A DNA stretch of 64,000 nucleotides, taken from contig JAQTLX010000004.1 of NCBI GenBank assembly GCA_028714695.1, forward strand, positions 1 to 64,000, given 5' to 3'. This document shows, one piece after another, positions 18,947 to 28,677 of this stretch. Under the pieces are notes generated by a model. It was given only the letters and a program-made list of their open reading frames with translations, had not been told where the DNA came from and searched no databases. A program made the translations under genes and the position numbers. How positions within the stretch are numbered: the stretch's first letter is position 1; each line of letters opens with the position of its first letter. The stretch is from Ignavibacteria bacterium (GTDB taxonomy: Bacteria > Bacteroidota > Ignavibacteria > Tepidaquicellales > Tepidaquicellaceae).

Positions 18947-20383
18947 ATGAAGAAACTATTACTTGTAATTGTTCTGATTTTTTTCATTTCACCGGGCGCT
19001 TTTGCTCAATTCGGTGACATATTAAAAAAAGCAACGGAAAAAGTTACAAAAGTAGATTTGCTTGAAGAAAAAAACGTAACAACATCAATCGAAGATGCTT
19101 TGCCGGTGGCTTTCTGGCTGAAGGATATCGATGAATATTATGAACCTACAGAACCCGAGACTAACGATTTCAATCTTGATCCGGGCTATTACAGGTTTTA
19201 TGTGCAGTCATATTGTCTGAAAGCGGGAACGCACGGACCGTCAAAAGGTTCGGGATATCTGCTTGCACCGCTTAAAGGCAAAAGATCAGACCTTGTATAT
19301 AATATAGTTGCAAGGTCATCGAATTTTCCTGAAATTGAACAGCACGACATACAACTTCTGCTCTGGGGAATAATAGCAGGGTCGAAGTTCACGGATTTCG
19401 ATATATCTTTTCAAAACAAAGTAAGACCTTTAATGACCACGGCAGAGATAGCCGAGTTCAGTCTGGATTTAAAGAATGTTCCTATTGAAGTGATGCCGGA
19501 CGATATAAAGCAGATTGCACAGTTTTATAAGGATTTCCGCGCTCGCTTGACAAATCCGAATATTACTTATAACGAAGTCGAATCTATGGCGATGGTCAAC
19601 GGGGTTCTGCCTGAAGACCCGTTTTCAAAATATGTAGAGAAAGGATTATGGGCTTATTTAGGCGACGGATTTTACGGCAGGGGCATGCCGCAGAGTTATC
19701 CCAGAACAATATTTGAAGTCTACAGACCGGTTAAGATAAACAGTACTCGGGACAGCAAAGGCAGGCTTTCGGTTCTCGAAAACGACGGAAACAAAATTGA
19801 AATAATTTACGACGATGAACAGGGAAGGGATGTAATTTCTTTTGGAAGCAACGGAGATTATCCGATATGGAGAATTAAATCGATTAAACTAACGGGTACG
19901 AATCCGGGCGAAGAATACTCGCTTGATAATTCCGGATGGATGATAAAAGACAAAGGCCTCAAAATAAAAACATCGGGGCAGGGTTTAAAAGACGGTGTTG
20001 CCGGAGACGATCCCGCTTACGGAGATTATACTTTTAGAATGAATAACGGTAAAAACGCTCTAAAGAATTACGATGATTATATGAACGAGAAAAAAATGAA
20101 ACCGCTTAAAGACAAACAGGACGAATACTGGGCGGATTATAATACGATGGAAGGACTGAAAGTTGCAACTAATCCGTTGAACAAAAAAGGCCAGATGGGA
20201 TGGATTGAAAAGAATTTAAAGATGGTAACAGAATGGTGGAATACAGCCTCGAGTTCTCTTGCAGGCGAAGAAAGTCCTGATAACGGCAAGAAAAAGGTCG
20301 ATATCAGAAAAACTCCTGCGGTTCCCGCAACAAACGGAATGCAGAGGATAATTTCATCCGAACGAAGATATAAGAACGAATAA
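18947..20383 (+). CDS. Exported protein of unknown function
   Basis: 478 residues, signal peptide MKKLLLVIVLIFFISPGAFA then QFGDILKKATEKVTKVD. ATG at 18947 has a strong AAGGAG six bases upstream. The centre (GYYRFYVQSYCLKAGTHGPS, KGSGYLLAPLKGK) looks like a beta/alpha mixed domain I do not recognise; the C-terminal 100 residues are charged and lysine-rich. No sorting domain, no catalytic motif. Last gene of the secreted unit and followed by a terminator. Confidence 0.65.
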   Translation: MKKLLLVIVLIFFISPGAFAQFGDILKKATEKVTKVDLLEEKNVTTSIEDALPVAFWLKDIDEYYEPTEPETNDFNLDPGYYRFYVQSYCLKAGTHGPSKGSGYLLAPLKGKRSDLVYNIVARSSNFPEIEQHDIQLLLWGIIAGSKFTDFDISFQNKVRPLMTTAEIAEFSLDLKNVPIEVMPDDIKQIAQFYKDFRARLTNPNITYNEVESMAMVNGVLPEDPFSKYVEKGLWAYLGDGFYGRGMPQSYPRTIFEVYRPVKINSTRDSKGRLSVLENDGNKIEIIYDDEQGRDVISFGSNGDYPIWRIKSIKLTGTNPGEEYSLDNSGWMIKDKGLKIKTSGQGLKDGVAGDDPAYGDYTFRMNNGKNALKNYDDYMNEKKMKPLKDKQDEYWADYNTMEGLKVATNPLNKKGQMGWIEKNLKMVTEWWNTASSSLAGEESPDNGKKKVDIRKTPAVPATNGMQRIISSERRYKNE

Positions 20384-20401
20384 AAGGTATTGAGGACATA
20401 T

Positions 20402-20436
20402 AAAGGCGCCGTGCAAAAACACTGCGCCTTTTTTTA
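20402..20436 (+). terminator. Intrinsic terminator
   Basis: AAAGGCGC-C-GTG, loop, CAC-T-GCGCCTTTTTTT: stem with one mismatch followed by seven T. Closes the 16314-20383 unit. Confidence 0.88.
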
Positions 20437-20497
20437 TAATACATTTTAACTTTCATTCAAATCCTGCATTTGATAAATTACAAAAAATTAAAATATC

Positions 20498-20905
20498 ATG
20501 ACAACGGTTGAAATACTAAATAAATATAAAACCATCGCGGTTGTTGGTTTTTCGGATAATCCGGACAGGGACAGCAATGCAATATCCTTATATATGAAAG
20601 AAAAAGGATATAACATTATCGGTGTAAATCCGAAATTAGGCGGAAAAACAATAAACGGGATAATTTGTTATTCCGAACTTAAAGACATACCCGGAAAAGT
20701 AGAGATAGTAAATATTTTCAGAAAATCGGAGGCTTTGCCTGAAATAGTTAATCAGGTAATTGCTCTGAAGAACAGACCGGATGTAATCTGGACACAGTTA
20801 GGCGTTATTGACAGCGGAGCAAAAAAGACGGCTGAAGATAGCGGATTCGAGTATATCGAAAACAAATGTATTTACGTAGAACATAAATTAAACCACATAA
20901 AGTGA
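20498..20905 (+). CDS. CoA-binding domain protein (YccU-like)
   Basis: 135 residues forming a single Rossmann-like CoA_binding_2 domain, as in E. coli YccU. Signature: IAVVGFSDNPDRDSNAIS at the N-terminus, then YNIIGVNP and WTQLGVIDSGA. Function in the family is unsettled; CoA or nucleotide binding is assumed from the fold. The stop TGA overlaps the GTG start of the DUF2723 gene by 4 bp, so the two are translationally coupled and head the envelope operon. Confidence 0.9.
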   Translation: MTTVEILNKYKTIAVVGFSDNPDRDSNAISLYMKEKGYNIIGVNPKLGGKTINGIICYSELKDIPGKVEIVNIFRKSEALPEIVNQVIALKNRPDVIWTQLGVIDSGAKKTAEDSGFEYIENKCIYVEHKLNHIK

Positions 20906-22833
20906 ATATATTAAAGAATAAATATTTAATTTCAATTCTGGCGTTTGTAATTCCTTTAATACTTTACATATTTACTCTTGCTCCCGGATTGTATTTCATA
21001 GATACGGGTGAACTTGCAACTGCCTGCATAAAACTCGGCATAGCGCATCCGACGGGATATCCTTTGTTTACGCTTATTGGCAGGTTATTTACGCTGATGC
21101 CCATTGGCGAAGATATATACGAGTTGAATCTCATGTGCGCAATCATGTCGGCGGTTTCAACATTCGTTTTCTTTCATCTGATGCATTTCGTGATTACGGA
21201 ATTGAATCTGAACAGCGGCAATAACGACGATAAATTATTCAAAAAATCGGACGGAAATGAAGCGCTTATAAATATAATAGCGCTGTCAGGTTCGCTCGTT
21301 CTGGCATTTTCAAATACATTCTGGAACACTGCGAATTCACTCGAAGTTTATTCGCTTCATGTATTATTTGTAATTACGGTGATATTTGTTTTTTTAAAAG
21401 CGTGCAAAGGTTATGTTGAAAGCAAGGGGAAGGACGACCTGAGGTACTGGATATTATTCGCTTTTATACTTGGCTTAAGTTTTTCAAATCACCTGACAAC
21501 GATATTCCTTAGCGTCGGGTTCCTGTATCTGTATTTTGCTATAAATGGATTTAAGAAAAGCGCTTATATCAGGATTGCGGCAATGGCAATACCGTTTATC
21601 GGAGCACTGACGGTTTATATTTATTTCTTCCTGAGAGGCAATAATCCTGTTGTCAGTTGGGATTATCCTGTCAATTTAAGCAATTTCTACAGGCATGTAT
21701 CGGGAAAACAGTTCAGTGTATGGATGTTTTCGAGCACAGAGGCGGCTTCAAAACAGTTCTCTTATTATTTATCGGCTTTCCCGAAGGAATTTTTCTATTT
21801 TCCGCTTATAGTCGCAATTTTCGGCTTATTTTCTGCATTTAAAAAGCAGAGAAAATTCTTCTATTTCACTGTTTTATTATTCGTTTTTAATATTTTATAC
21901 GCAATAAATTATGATATTCATGATATAGACACATACTTTCTTTTATCGTATATTGTAGCGTCAATATGGTTTACACTGGGTCTTTTATTCATTTATGAGA
22001 AACTTAAACTGAATATAAATGTGGTACTGCTGCTTGCGGTATTATTTCCGGTAATCTGTATTTATTCAAATTATAATGAAAATAATGAAAGCAAGAGCAA
22101 TTTTGTTAAGGAATATACGGAAAATGTATTTAATTCGGCGCGTCCGAATTCAATAGTATTTTCAACACAATGGGATTTCTGGGTATCCGCGTCTTTCTAC
22201 TATCAGTATACAAAGAATTTCAGACCCGACGTTACAGTGCTTGATAAAGAACTAATGCGCAGAAGTTGGTATTTAAGGCATATCAGGATACATTATCCTG
22301 TCATTTACGAGCGAAGCAGACAGGAATTCGACGCGTACGAGACTGAACTTTTTAAATTTGAAAAGGAAACCGACAGATATACGAAACCGACAACGGAAAT
22401 GGACAGGCAGGATTTAATTAAGATACAAAGCGCTTTTGCCGCTTTGTTGAACGGAATTGTGAAGAAAAATATTGACGACCACTATATTTACACAACCTTT
22501 GAAATTGAAGAGGACAAAAAAGAGAGATTCGGAGCGGAATTTGCACGAGTGCCGGAGGGAATGCTGATAAGGATGGCAAAAACGATCGATTTTGATTCTA
22601 CGTATACGGAACCTGACATAAAATTCACAAAAACGTCCAATCCGGACTATTATCACACTTTTTTGATGAATACGTATTATATGATGTTCCTGAATCGCGC
22701 AAGTTATCTCATGAACGTAAATAAACTTGATATATCGGAAAATTACGTAAAAAGGGCGCTTGATTTGAGACCGAATGATAAAACAGGAACAGGTATGCTG
22801 AAGCGATTAAATGAAATGCGAGCAGTAAAATAA
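20902..22833 (+). CDS. DUF2723 family membrane protein (GT-C-like)
   Basis: 643 residues, GTG start at 20902 overlapping the preceding gene. The N-terminal signature FIDTGELATACIKLGIAHPT-GYPLF is diagnostic for DUF2723: an Asp-Thr-Gly-Glu loop after the first helix, followed by HPTGYPL. About ten membrane segments to residue 390, then a soluble domain of about 250 residues containing YQYTKNFRPDVTVLD and ending in a TPR-like stretch. The fold resembles protein O-mannosyltransferases, so glycosyl transfer on the periplasmic side is the usual inference. The stop overlaps the start of the Omp85 gene by one base. Confidence 0.88.
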   Translation: MNILKNKYLISILAFVIPLILYIFTLAPGLYFIDTGELATACIKLGIAHPTGYPLFTLIGRLFTLMPIGEDIYELNLMCAIMSAVSTFVFFHLMHFVITELNLNSGNNDDKLFKKSDGNEALINIIALSGSLVLAFSNTFWNTANSLEVYSLHVLFVITVIFVFLKACKGYVESKGKDDLRYWILFAFILGLSFSNHLTTIFLSVGFLYLYFAINGFKKSAYIRIAAMAIPFIGALTVYIYFFLRGNNPVVSWDYPVNLSNFYRHVSGKQFSVWMFSSTEAASKQFSYYLSAFPKEFFYFPLIVAIFGLFSAFKKQRKFFYFTVLLFVFNILYAINYDIHDIDTYFLLSYIVASIWFTLGLLFIYEKLKLNINVVLLLAVLFPVICIYSNYNENNESKSNFVKEYTENVFNSARPNSIVFSTQWDFWVSASFYYQYTKNFRPDVTVLDKELMRRSWYLRHIRIHYPVIYERSRQEFDAYETELFKFEKETDRYTKPTTEMDRQDLIKIQSAFAALLNGIVKKNIDDHYIYTTFEIEEDKKERFGAEFARVPEGMLIRMAKTIDFDSTYTEPDIKFTKTSNPDYYHTFLMNTYYMMFLNRASYLMNVNKLDISENYVKRALDLRPNDKTGTGMLKRLNEMRAVK

Positions 22834-24245
22834 TGCATAGATTATTTAGTATAATTCTATTCATATTATCCGCATTATTTACTATAAACATATATGCATT
22901 AAATGATACGTTGAAAGTTGATTCTACGTATATAAAGATAATAGAATCAATGACGGTTGAGAGAGTATTGTTTATTGGCAATGATAAGACGAAGGATGAA
23001 GTAATACTGCGCGAGATGAAGACGAAAGAAGGCGAAAAGTTAAATTTGCAGACGCTTGAAAACGACGTAAAAAGGTTATATAATTTAGGATTATTCAATA
23101 GAATTGATGTTGTTCCTGGACCGATAGGCAATAATAAAATAAATCTTGTTTTTCAGTTCGAGGAAATGTTTTATTTCCTTCCTATTCCGCAGGGCGGTAT
23201 AAAGGAAGGTTCTTTCAAGAAGATATGGGGCGGTTTGAATTTCCAATTGAGAAACTTCAGCGGCAAGAATCAGACAATAAATACGAGTTTCGGAATCGGG
23301 TATGAGCCTTTTATTTCAATTGGTTTCCTGAACCCGTGGATATTCGGAAAACATCACTTTTTTTACCAATTTGGGCTTAAATACGCGAGGAATTATCCAA
23401 GAGCCACGGGAAGGCTTGATTCGACCGGCAGCATTTTCAGAAAAGACGATTTACCGACATACACATTAAACAATTTTCAGACTGATTTAAGGATTGGTAA
23501 GTTTTTCGGCGAAAATCTTTCGATTTCGGGCATATTATCGTTCAATTCTTATTCCACGTCTGAATACCAGGAAGGAATGACAGTTTCGAAGAGCGGGGTT
23601 GATAACTACCCGACAGCCGCGATTGATTTGACATACGACACTCGTGATTATTACAAATTCGCGACTTATGGTTCGTATTACAATCTCAGATATTCGAGAA
23701 TAGGGTTCACCGGCAATTTATTTGATATAAACAAATTCAGGACGGATTTAAGGCGATACATACCTATAAAGATCAAGAACGACTACGCGTTTGTACTGGC
23801 TGCGAGATATAACAGCGTAATTACGTTTGGAGGAGGGGATTTACCCGTTTATCAGAGGGAAAATCTGGGTTACAATGATATGATTCGCGGATGGGACAAT
23901 TACGTTTTCGAGGGTGAAGATAAAGTCCTTGGATCGCTTGAACTTAGAATACCCGTAGTTAAGCCATATTACGTAAAAGGAAAAGACCATATTTTATTAA
24001 GGAAGTTGCCTTTATTTAGGGCGCTATCATACAGATACGGAATGTACGCGACAATATTTTTCGATGTAGGCGGAGTATGGGGGCGAAAAGAAAGAATTTT
24101 CGATTCACAGTTCAAAAACGGATACGGAGTTGGGCTTAATTTTCTTCTGCCGTTTGATTTCGTCGGAAGAACGGATTTTGCGATAAGAAAAACAAATTCA
24201 ACTTATAAAGGTCAGATAATTTTTTCATTAGACGCATCATTTTAA
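22833..24245 (+). CDS. Omp85/BamA-superfamily outer-membrane barrel with one POTRA
   Basis: 470 residues. After a signal peptide, one POTRA domain is visible (about 38-115: MTVERVLFIGNDKTKDEVIL, then NDVKRLYNLGLFNRIDV). The rest is a beta-barrel with the bacterial surface antigen pattern (YDTRDYYKFATYGSYY near 265) and ends in a terminal Phe. BamA carries five POTRAs and is about 800 residues, so this is a shorter paralogue that may move lipid or a specific protein. TAATG coupling to the DUF2723 gene suggests a joint envelope role. Confidence 0.85.
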   Translation: MHRLFSIILFILSALFTINIYALNDTLKVDSTYIKIIESMTVERVLFIGNDKTKDEVILREMKTKEGEKLNLQTLENDVKRLYNLGLFNRIDVVPGPIGNNKINLVFQFEEMFYFLPIPQGGIKEGSFKKIWGGLNFQLRNFSGKNQTINTSFGIGYEPFISIGFLNPWIFGKHHFFYQFGLKYARNYPRATGRLDSTGSIFRKDDLPTYTLNNFQTDLRIGKFFGENLSISGILSFNSYSTSEYQEGMTVSKSGVDNYPTAAIDLTYDTRDYYKFATYGSYYNLRYSRIGFTGNLFDINKFRTDLRRYIPIKIKNDYAFVLAARYNSVITFGGGDLPVYQRENLGYNDMIRGWDNYVFEGEDKVLGSLELRIPVVKPYYVKGKDHILLRKLPLFRALSYRYGMYATIFFDVGGVWGRKERIFDSQFKNGYGVGLNFLLPFDFVGRTDFAIRKTNSTYKGQIIFSLDASF

Positions 24246-24246
24246 A

Positions 24247-24969
24247 ATGGAATATTACTACACAAAACCTGAAGACATAGATGAAAAGAATTCGAAACTC
24301 GAAGTGAAGGGTTACGATTACAAACATCTTGCCAGGGTGCTTAGAAAAAAAACGGGAGACAAACTGAAAATAACAGACGGGAAACGGAACATTTACACGT
24401 CTGAGATAGTTGAAATAAAAAGTGATTCTTTAAAATGCAGGATTCTTTCTAAGAGTTATAATTTATTCGAGCCGAAAGAGGATTTGAAATTATTCACTGC
24501 TCCGTTAAGGAATCAGGACAGGTTTGAATTTCTGATTGAGAAAGCGGTCGAGTTAGGCGTAAGTTCAATTTATCCCGTCATAACACAGAACTGTATTGTG
24601 AAAGCAGGATTTTCGGCAAACAAGATGGAGCGTATGAGGAAGATAATAATAAGTGCGATGGGGCAGTCGCAGAGATGTTTGCTGCCGGAATTTCATGAAA
24701 CAATTGATTTCGAAGAGATGATTAATATTACGAATAGTATGGAAAACAAAATTGTTTTTTACGAATTTGCAGATGAAGAAAGTAAATTCGGAAAAGGGCG
24801 GGATCAAAAGGCAATATGTTCTTTGATAGGACCCGAGGGTGGATTTACGGAGCGGGAAATAGATACATTAAAAGAAAAAAACTGGCAGGTTTGCAGTCTC
24901 GGAGGCAGGAAGATGAGGGCTGAAACCGCAGCAATAATTAGCGTCTATGAAATATTAAATCATAAATAA
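24247..24969 (+). CDS. rsmE: 16S rRNA (uracil-1498-N3)-methyltransferase
   Basis: 240-residue SPOUT-class methyltransferase that modifies U1498 of 16S rRNA. The N-terminal PUA-like part has HLARVLRKKTGDKL; the knot region has KMERMRKIIISAMGQSQR, IGPEGGFTEREI (AdoMet loop) and LGGRKMRAETAAI, all family hallmarks. Starts one base after the stop of the Omp85 gene and is clearly in its operon. Confidence 0.95.
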   Translation: MEYYYTKPEDIDEKNSKLEVKGYDYKHLARVLRKKTGDKLKITDGKRNIYTSEIVEIKSDSLKCRILSKSYNLFEPKEDLKLFTAPLRNQDRFEFLIEKAVELGVSSIYPVITQNCIVKAGFSANKMERMRKIIISAMGQSQRCLLPEFHETIDFEEMINITNSMENKIVFYEFADEESKFGKGRDQKAICSLIGPEGGFTEREIDTLKEKNWQVCSLGGRKMRAETAAIISVYEILNHK

Positions 24970-24982
24970 TTAAAGGAAAAAC

Positions 24983-25900
24983 ATGAAAACAAGATTTCTA
25001 TTTTTACTGGCAGTAATAATTATTGCCTTCTCGTCTCAGACATACGCGCAGTTCGATAAATTTTCTTTTCAGATTGGCGCTGGTATAGTCAATCCGGATA
25101 AGGGAATGCGCGGTAGCAATTATATAAATTATTCAAATACATACCGATACGTAAATCAGGTATTCGGAATCGATTCAACATTTGTATTCCCGTGGCAGGT
25201 AGCGCTTGTAGATTCTTCATTAATGAATCGTAATTACGGTGCGAAGACAGGATTTTTCATACAGGGAATGGGAAAAATAAATCTGGATAAATACGAAACG
25301 GTCAGATTAATTGGTACAATTGGATACAGCGCGTTCAACGCATTTGAAGGTTCGAAATCCGGATTCGTACCTGAATTCACTCAATCCTACATTCAGCAGA
25401 AATCAATAAGTTATGATTACTCATTAAGCAATTTCGGACTTGGGCTTGGTGTTGAAGTAGCGCCGTTATCGTTTACAAAGGTTGTTAGTCCTTTCGTAAA
25501 CGGCACTTTTAATTTTAACTTTCTGAATGCGAAACTCACAAGAACAACAGGTCCGAGCGATTCGATGAGCATTAACTTCTCGGATTTTCGTATGGGAATA
25601 AGTCTTGGTGTTGGTATAGAATTTAAAGTCAATCCTCAGTGGGGGCTTGTGGTTGGAGCGAAGTATGATTTCGCAAACCTGCTGCTTAAAAACACGGACA
25701 GAGCAAGCGGTGTTTATTGGGGTAGAACAAATGCCGGATTTAACGATGAAGAAGGAAATGTACAGGCAAATATATACGATCCGCTTGGAACTCCAATCAG
25801 AAATAATATACACGTATCCCAGAAGGACATGAACTGGTCGACATTCTATGTAGCCGTAAACTTCTATCCTAATTTCGGCGGAACGACGAAGAAGAAATAA
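24983..25900 (+). CDS. Outer-membrane beta-barrel protein
   Basis: 305 residues. Signal peptide MKTRFLFLLAVIIIAFSSQT-YAQ with AAAGGA seven bases before ATG. The mature protein is a series of amphipathic strands (FSFQIGAGIV, LGLGLGVEVAP, MGISLGVGIEF, WGLVVGAKYDFANL) typical of small 8-10-strand outer-membrane barrels. A basic tail (TTKKK) follows the last strand. No function can be named. Last gene of the operon; a strong terminator follows. Confidence 0.75.
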   Translation: MKTRFLFLLAVIIIAFSSQTYAQFDKFSFQIGAGIVNPDKGMRGSNYINYSNTYRYVNQVFGIDSTFVFPWQVALVDSSLMNRNYGAKTGFFIQGMGKINLDKYETVRLIGTIGYSAFNAFEGSKSGFVPEFTQSYIQQKSISYDYSLSNFGLGLGVEVAPLSFTKVVSPFVNGTFNFNFLNAKLTRTTGPSDSMSINFSDFRMGISLGVGIEFKVNPQWGLVVGAKYDFANLLLKNTDRASGVYWGRTNAGFNDEEGNVQANIYDPLGTPIRNNIHVSQKDMNWSTFYVAVNFYPNFGGTTKKK

Positions 25901-25920
25901 AAGGATTTAAATATTTTCTT

Positions 25921-25952
25921 AAAAGGCTGTTTCTTTGAAACAGCCTTTTTTT
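25921..25952 (+). terminator. Intrinsic terminator
   Basis: GGCTGTTTC, TTT loop, GAAACAGCC, then seven T; flanking A/T extends the stem. Ends the envelope operon. Confidence 0.93.
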
Positions 25953-26009
25953 ATTATGCACGGGGATTTTTTTTGAAATTCCGGTGTTTATTAATATAAA
26001 TCTTAAAAT

Positions 26010-26765
26010 ATGAAAAAACAGATATATTTGGTTCTATCGGCGGTTGTTTTAATGAGTTTTTATTCCTGTTCGAAGAACAAGGATGTTACGGAAACAAAGA
26101 AGGATACTGAAATTAAGAAAGAAACATCTTTTAATACTGATGAATCTGCTAAAGGCAAGGAATTGTTTTACACAGCATCGAATCTCACGGGACTTAAATG
26201 CGCAGACTGCCACAGCGACGGCACAAATAAGGACAATACGAACACAAAATATTTCGCTGATGTAATAGGCGCAAACAAACGCCAGTCGGTGTTTGCCGGT
26301 ATGTATAAAGGCGATGAAGTAACATCGACAGGCGCGGGCGCTTCATTCTGCTGGGAAACTTTTCTGAAGATGGGAAAACCGATATCGGGCGATGAAGTCA
26401 AGGCGTTCAATGCATATTTCGAATCGCTGAGCAAGGGAGATGCCAAGACTTTGAACTACACCACAATAGCGATACCGAAACCGGATAAATCGAAATTGAA
26501 AGACGACCAGACAAAGATTGCCGGAATGACACCCGACATAAAGAACGGGGAGAGAATATTCAAGGAAACTTGCGGGTTCTGCCATCAGGGAAATAAAATT
26601 AAGCATGCTCCTTCATTCCCGGATGATTTCGAAGGCAATCTAAAGAGCATAGTCTATCACATAAGAATGGGTTCGAAGTTCATGCCTTTTTATCCGTATG
26701 AAATGATATCCGATCAGGAAGCAGCGGATATTACGGAATACACATTAAAAAATCTTAAGAAATAA
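26010..26765 (+). CDS. Di-haem c-type cytochrome lipoprotein
   Basis: 251 residues. Lipoprotein signal MKKQIYLVLSAVVLMSFYSC with lipid-attachment Cys20. Two haem-c sites: CADCH at 64-68 and CGFCH at 188-192, each in a class-I-like domain; Met220 and Met225 (MGSKFMPFYP) could provide a distal ligand for the second haem. It should carry electrons at a membrane surface in the periplasm. The partner is unknown. It stands alone and its 3' end lies one base from the convergent nuoL stop. Confidence 0.88.
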   Translation: MKKQIYLVLSAVVLMSFYSCSKNKDVTETKKDTEIKKETSFNTDESAKGKELFYTASNLTGLKCADCHSDGTNKDNTNTKYFADVIGANKRQSVFAGMYKGDEVTSTGAGASFCWETFLKMGKPISGDEVKAFNAYFESLSKGDAKTLNYTTIAIPKPDKSKLKDDQTKIAGMTPDIKNGERIFKETCGFCHQGNKIKHAPSFPDDFEGNLKSIVYHIRMGSKFMPFYPYEMISDQEAADITEYTLKNLKK

Positions 26766-26766
26766 A

Positions 26767-28677
26767 TCAGGCAAATATAAAATAAAGTATCACAGCGATT
26801 ATGCCCGTTACAGCAAGCGCGGCGTAATCCTGTACTATTCCTGTCTGAATTCTTTTCCAATCCAAACTGAATCTCGAAGCGGAAGTTGCAACACCATTTA
26901 CGAATCCGTCAATTATTTTCACGTCAAAAATTTTCCAGAGAAAACTATCGGATGACCAAAATATGGGTTTTACGATTGCATTATCGTACGCTTCATCGAC
27001 GTAATATTTGTTCTCGAGCAATTTCCCGAGTCCTTTTTCTTCTTCGAATTTTTCCTGCCTGGAATACTTCCTGAACGAAATATAAATTGCAGCGACAGCA
27101 ACCACAACCGAGAGGGCAATTAAAGCCCATTCGAGCAGGGAAGTGTGTTCCGATTCAGGCCTGAATCCGTTCAACGCCATATAAGAATTCTTAAAAACGG
27201 GTTCGAGCCAGTGGTCGAGAGCATTAAATCCGAGAATATGCGGTAATCCTATGAATCCGCCGATTGCAGACAGAATCGCGAGAATGATTAGCGGAACTGT
27301 CATTGTTTTCGGAGATTCGTGAGGGTGAACTTCAGAGCCGTATCTTGGTTTACCGAAGAACGTCAGCCCGACAAGTCTGAACATATAAAATGCAGTGAAT
27401 CCCGCTGTGATAAGTACTAAAATATATGGTAAAATGCCCGCGTTTATGAAAGTTTTATAAAGAATTTCATCTTTGCTGAAGAAACCCGAAAGGGGAGGAA
27501 TCCCCGAAATTGCGAATGCGCCGATTAAGAAAGTAATGTATGTTACCTTCATTTTATCCTTCAGACCGCCCATTTTTCTTATATCCTGTTCGTCGTGCAT
27601 ACCATGAATCACCGAACCGCTTCCGAGGAACATAAGGGCTTTAAAGAAGGCATGAGTTACAAGGTGGAATATTGCCGCAACGAAAGAAAATGTTCCAAGA
27701 GCGATGAACATGAATCCAAGTTGCGATATAGTTGAATATGCTAGAATTTTCTTTATATCATTCTGTTTAACTGCTATAGTTGCAGATAAAATAGCCGTCG
27801 CAATTCCAATTATTAATACTACATTGCCGGCATAAGGAGCGAGAACATACAATAGGGAAGTTCTGGCAATAAGATAGATACCGGCAGTCACCATCGTAGC
27901 CGCATGAATGAGAGCGGACACCGGTGTAGGACCCGCCATAGCGTCCGGCAGCCAGGTATAAAGCGGTATCTGAGCCGATTTACCGGTTGCGCCCATGAAG
28001 AAAAACAGTGCAATAGCAACAAGAATCGCACTATTTACGGGAAAACCTGCAATTAATCCAAGAAATTGTGAAACATCAAGAGTACCAAAATTTGTGAATA
28101 TAAAGAACATAGCCATCAGAAATCCAAAATCTCCGATTCTATTCACAATAAAAGCCTTTTTCGCTGCATCGCCTGTGAATTTCTTCTCGTACCAGAATCC
28201 AATAAGCAGGTAAGAACAGAGACCAACACCTTCCCAGCCGAGGAAAATAAGAAGAAAATTATCGGCGAGAACGAGGTGAAGCATAGCAAAAATAAACAGG
28301 TTCAGGTAAGCAAAGAAACGCGCATAACCTTCATCTCCGTGCATATATCCGATTGAATAAACATGTATAAGAAAACCTATTCCCGTGACCACAAGAATCA
28401 TCACAAGCGAAAGGGGATCAACAAGAAAAGAATAATTAACCGTCAGTTTGCCTGCGGATATCCAGTTGAAATAGGTAAATACAATTCTGCGCGACTCTTC
28501 GGGCAGATTAAGCAATTCAATAAAAGCCATTATACCAAGCAGAAACGGTATAAAAACAAATATAGAAGAAAGCCAGCCTGAGAATTTTTCAGAATTGATT
28601 TTTTTGCCGAAAATGGAATTTATCAAAAAACCCAGCAGCGGAAAAACTGTAATCAGAATGAAATAGTTTTGCATCAT
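26767..28677 (-). CDS. nuoL: NADH-quinone oxidoreductase subunit L
   Basis: 636 residues, the largest antiporter-like proton-pumping subunit of complex I. Characteristic stretches: WEGVGLCSYLLIGFWY, PDAMAGPTPVSALIHAATMV and the long C-terminal lateral helix region. Start ATG at 28677 or 28674 follows immediately on the nuoK stop. Length is normal. nuoM and nuoN, which normally follow, are absent: the next gene is convergent. Confidence 0.97.
   Translation of the reverse strand: MMQNYFILITVFPLLGFLINSIFGKKINSEKFSGWLSSIFVFIPFLLGIMAFIELLNLPEESRRIVFTYFNWISAGKLTVNYSFLVDPLSLVMILVVTGIGFLIHVYSIGYMHGDEGYARFFAYLNLFIFAMLHLVLADNFLLIFLGWEGVGLCSYLLIGFWYEKKFTGDAAKKAFIVNRIGDFGFLMAMFFIFTNFGTLDVSQFLGLIAGFPVNSAILVAIALFFFMGATGKSAQIPLYTWLPDAMAGPTPVSALIHAATMVTAGIYLIARTSLLYVLAPYAGNVVLIIGIATAILSATIAVKQNDIKKILAYSTISQLGFMFIALGTFSFVAAIFHLVTHAFFKALMFLGSGSVIHGMHDEQDIRKMGGLKDKMKVTYITFLIGAFAISGIPPLSGFFSKDEILYKTFINAGILPYILVLITAGFTAFYMFRLVGLTFFGKPRYGSEVHPHESPKTMTVPLIILAILSAIGGFIGLPHILGFNALDHWLEPVFKNSYMALNGFRPESEHTSLLEWALIALSVVVAVAAIYISFRKYSRQEKFEEEKGLGKLLENKYYVDEAYDNAIVKPIFWSSDSFLWKIFDVKIIDGFVNGVATSASRFSLDWKRIQTGIVQDYAALAVTGIIAVILYFIFA

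Noticed and set aside
22709-23131. 140-codon minus-strand frame over the DUF2723/Omp85 junction
   Set aside because: Opposite two strongly supported, translationally coupled genes.
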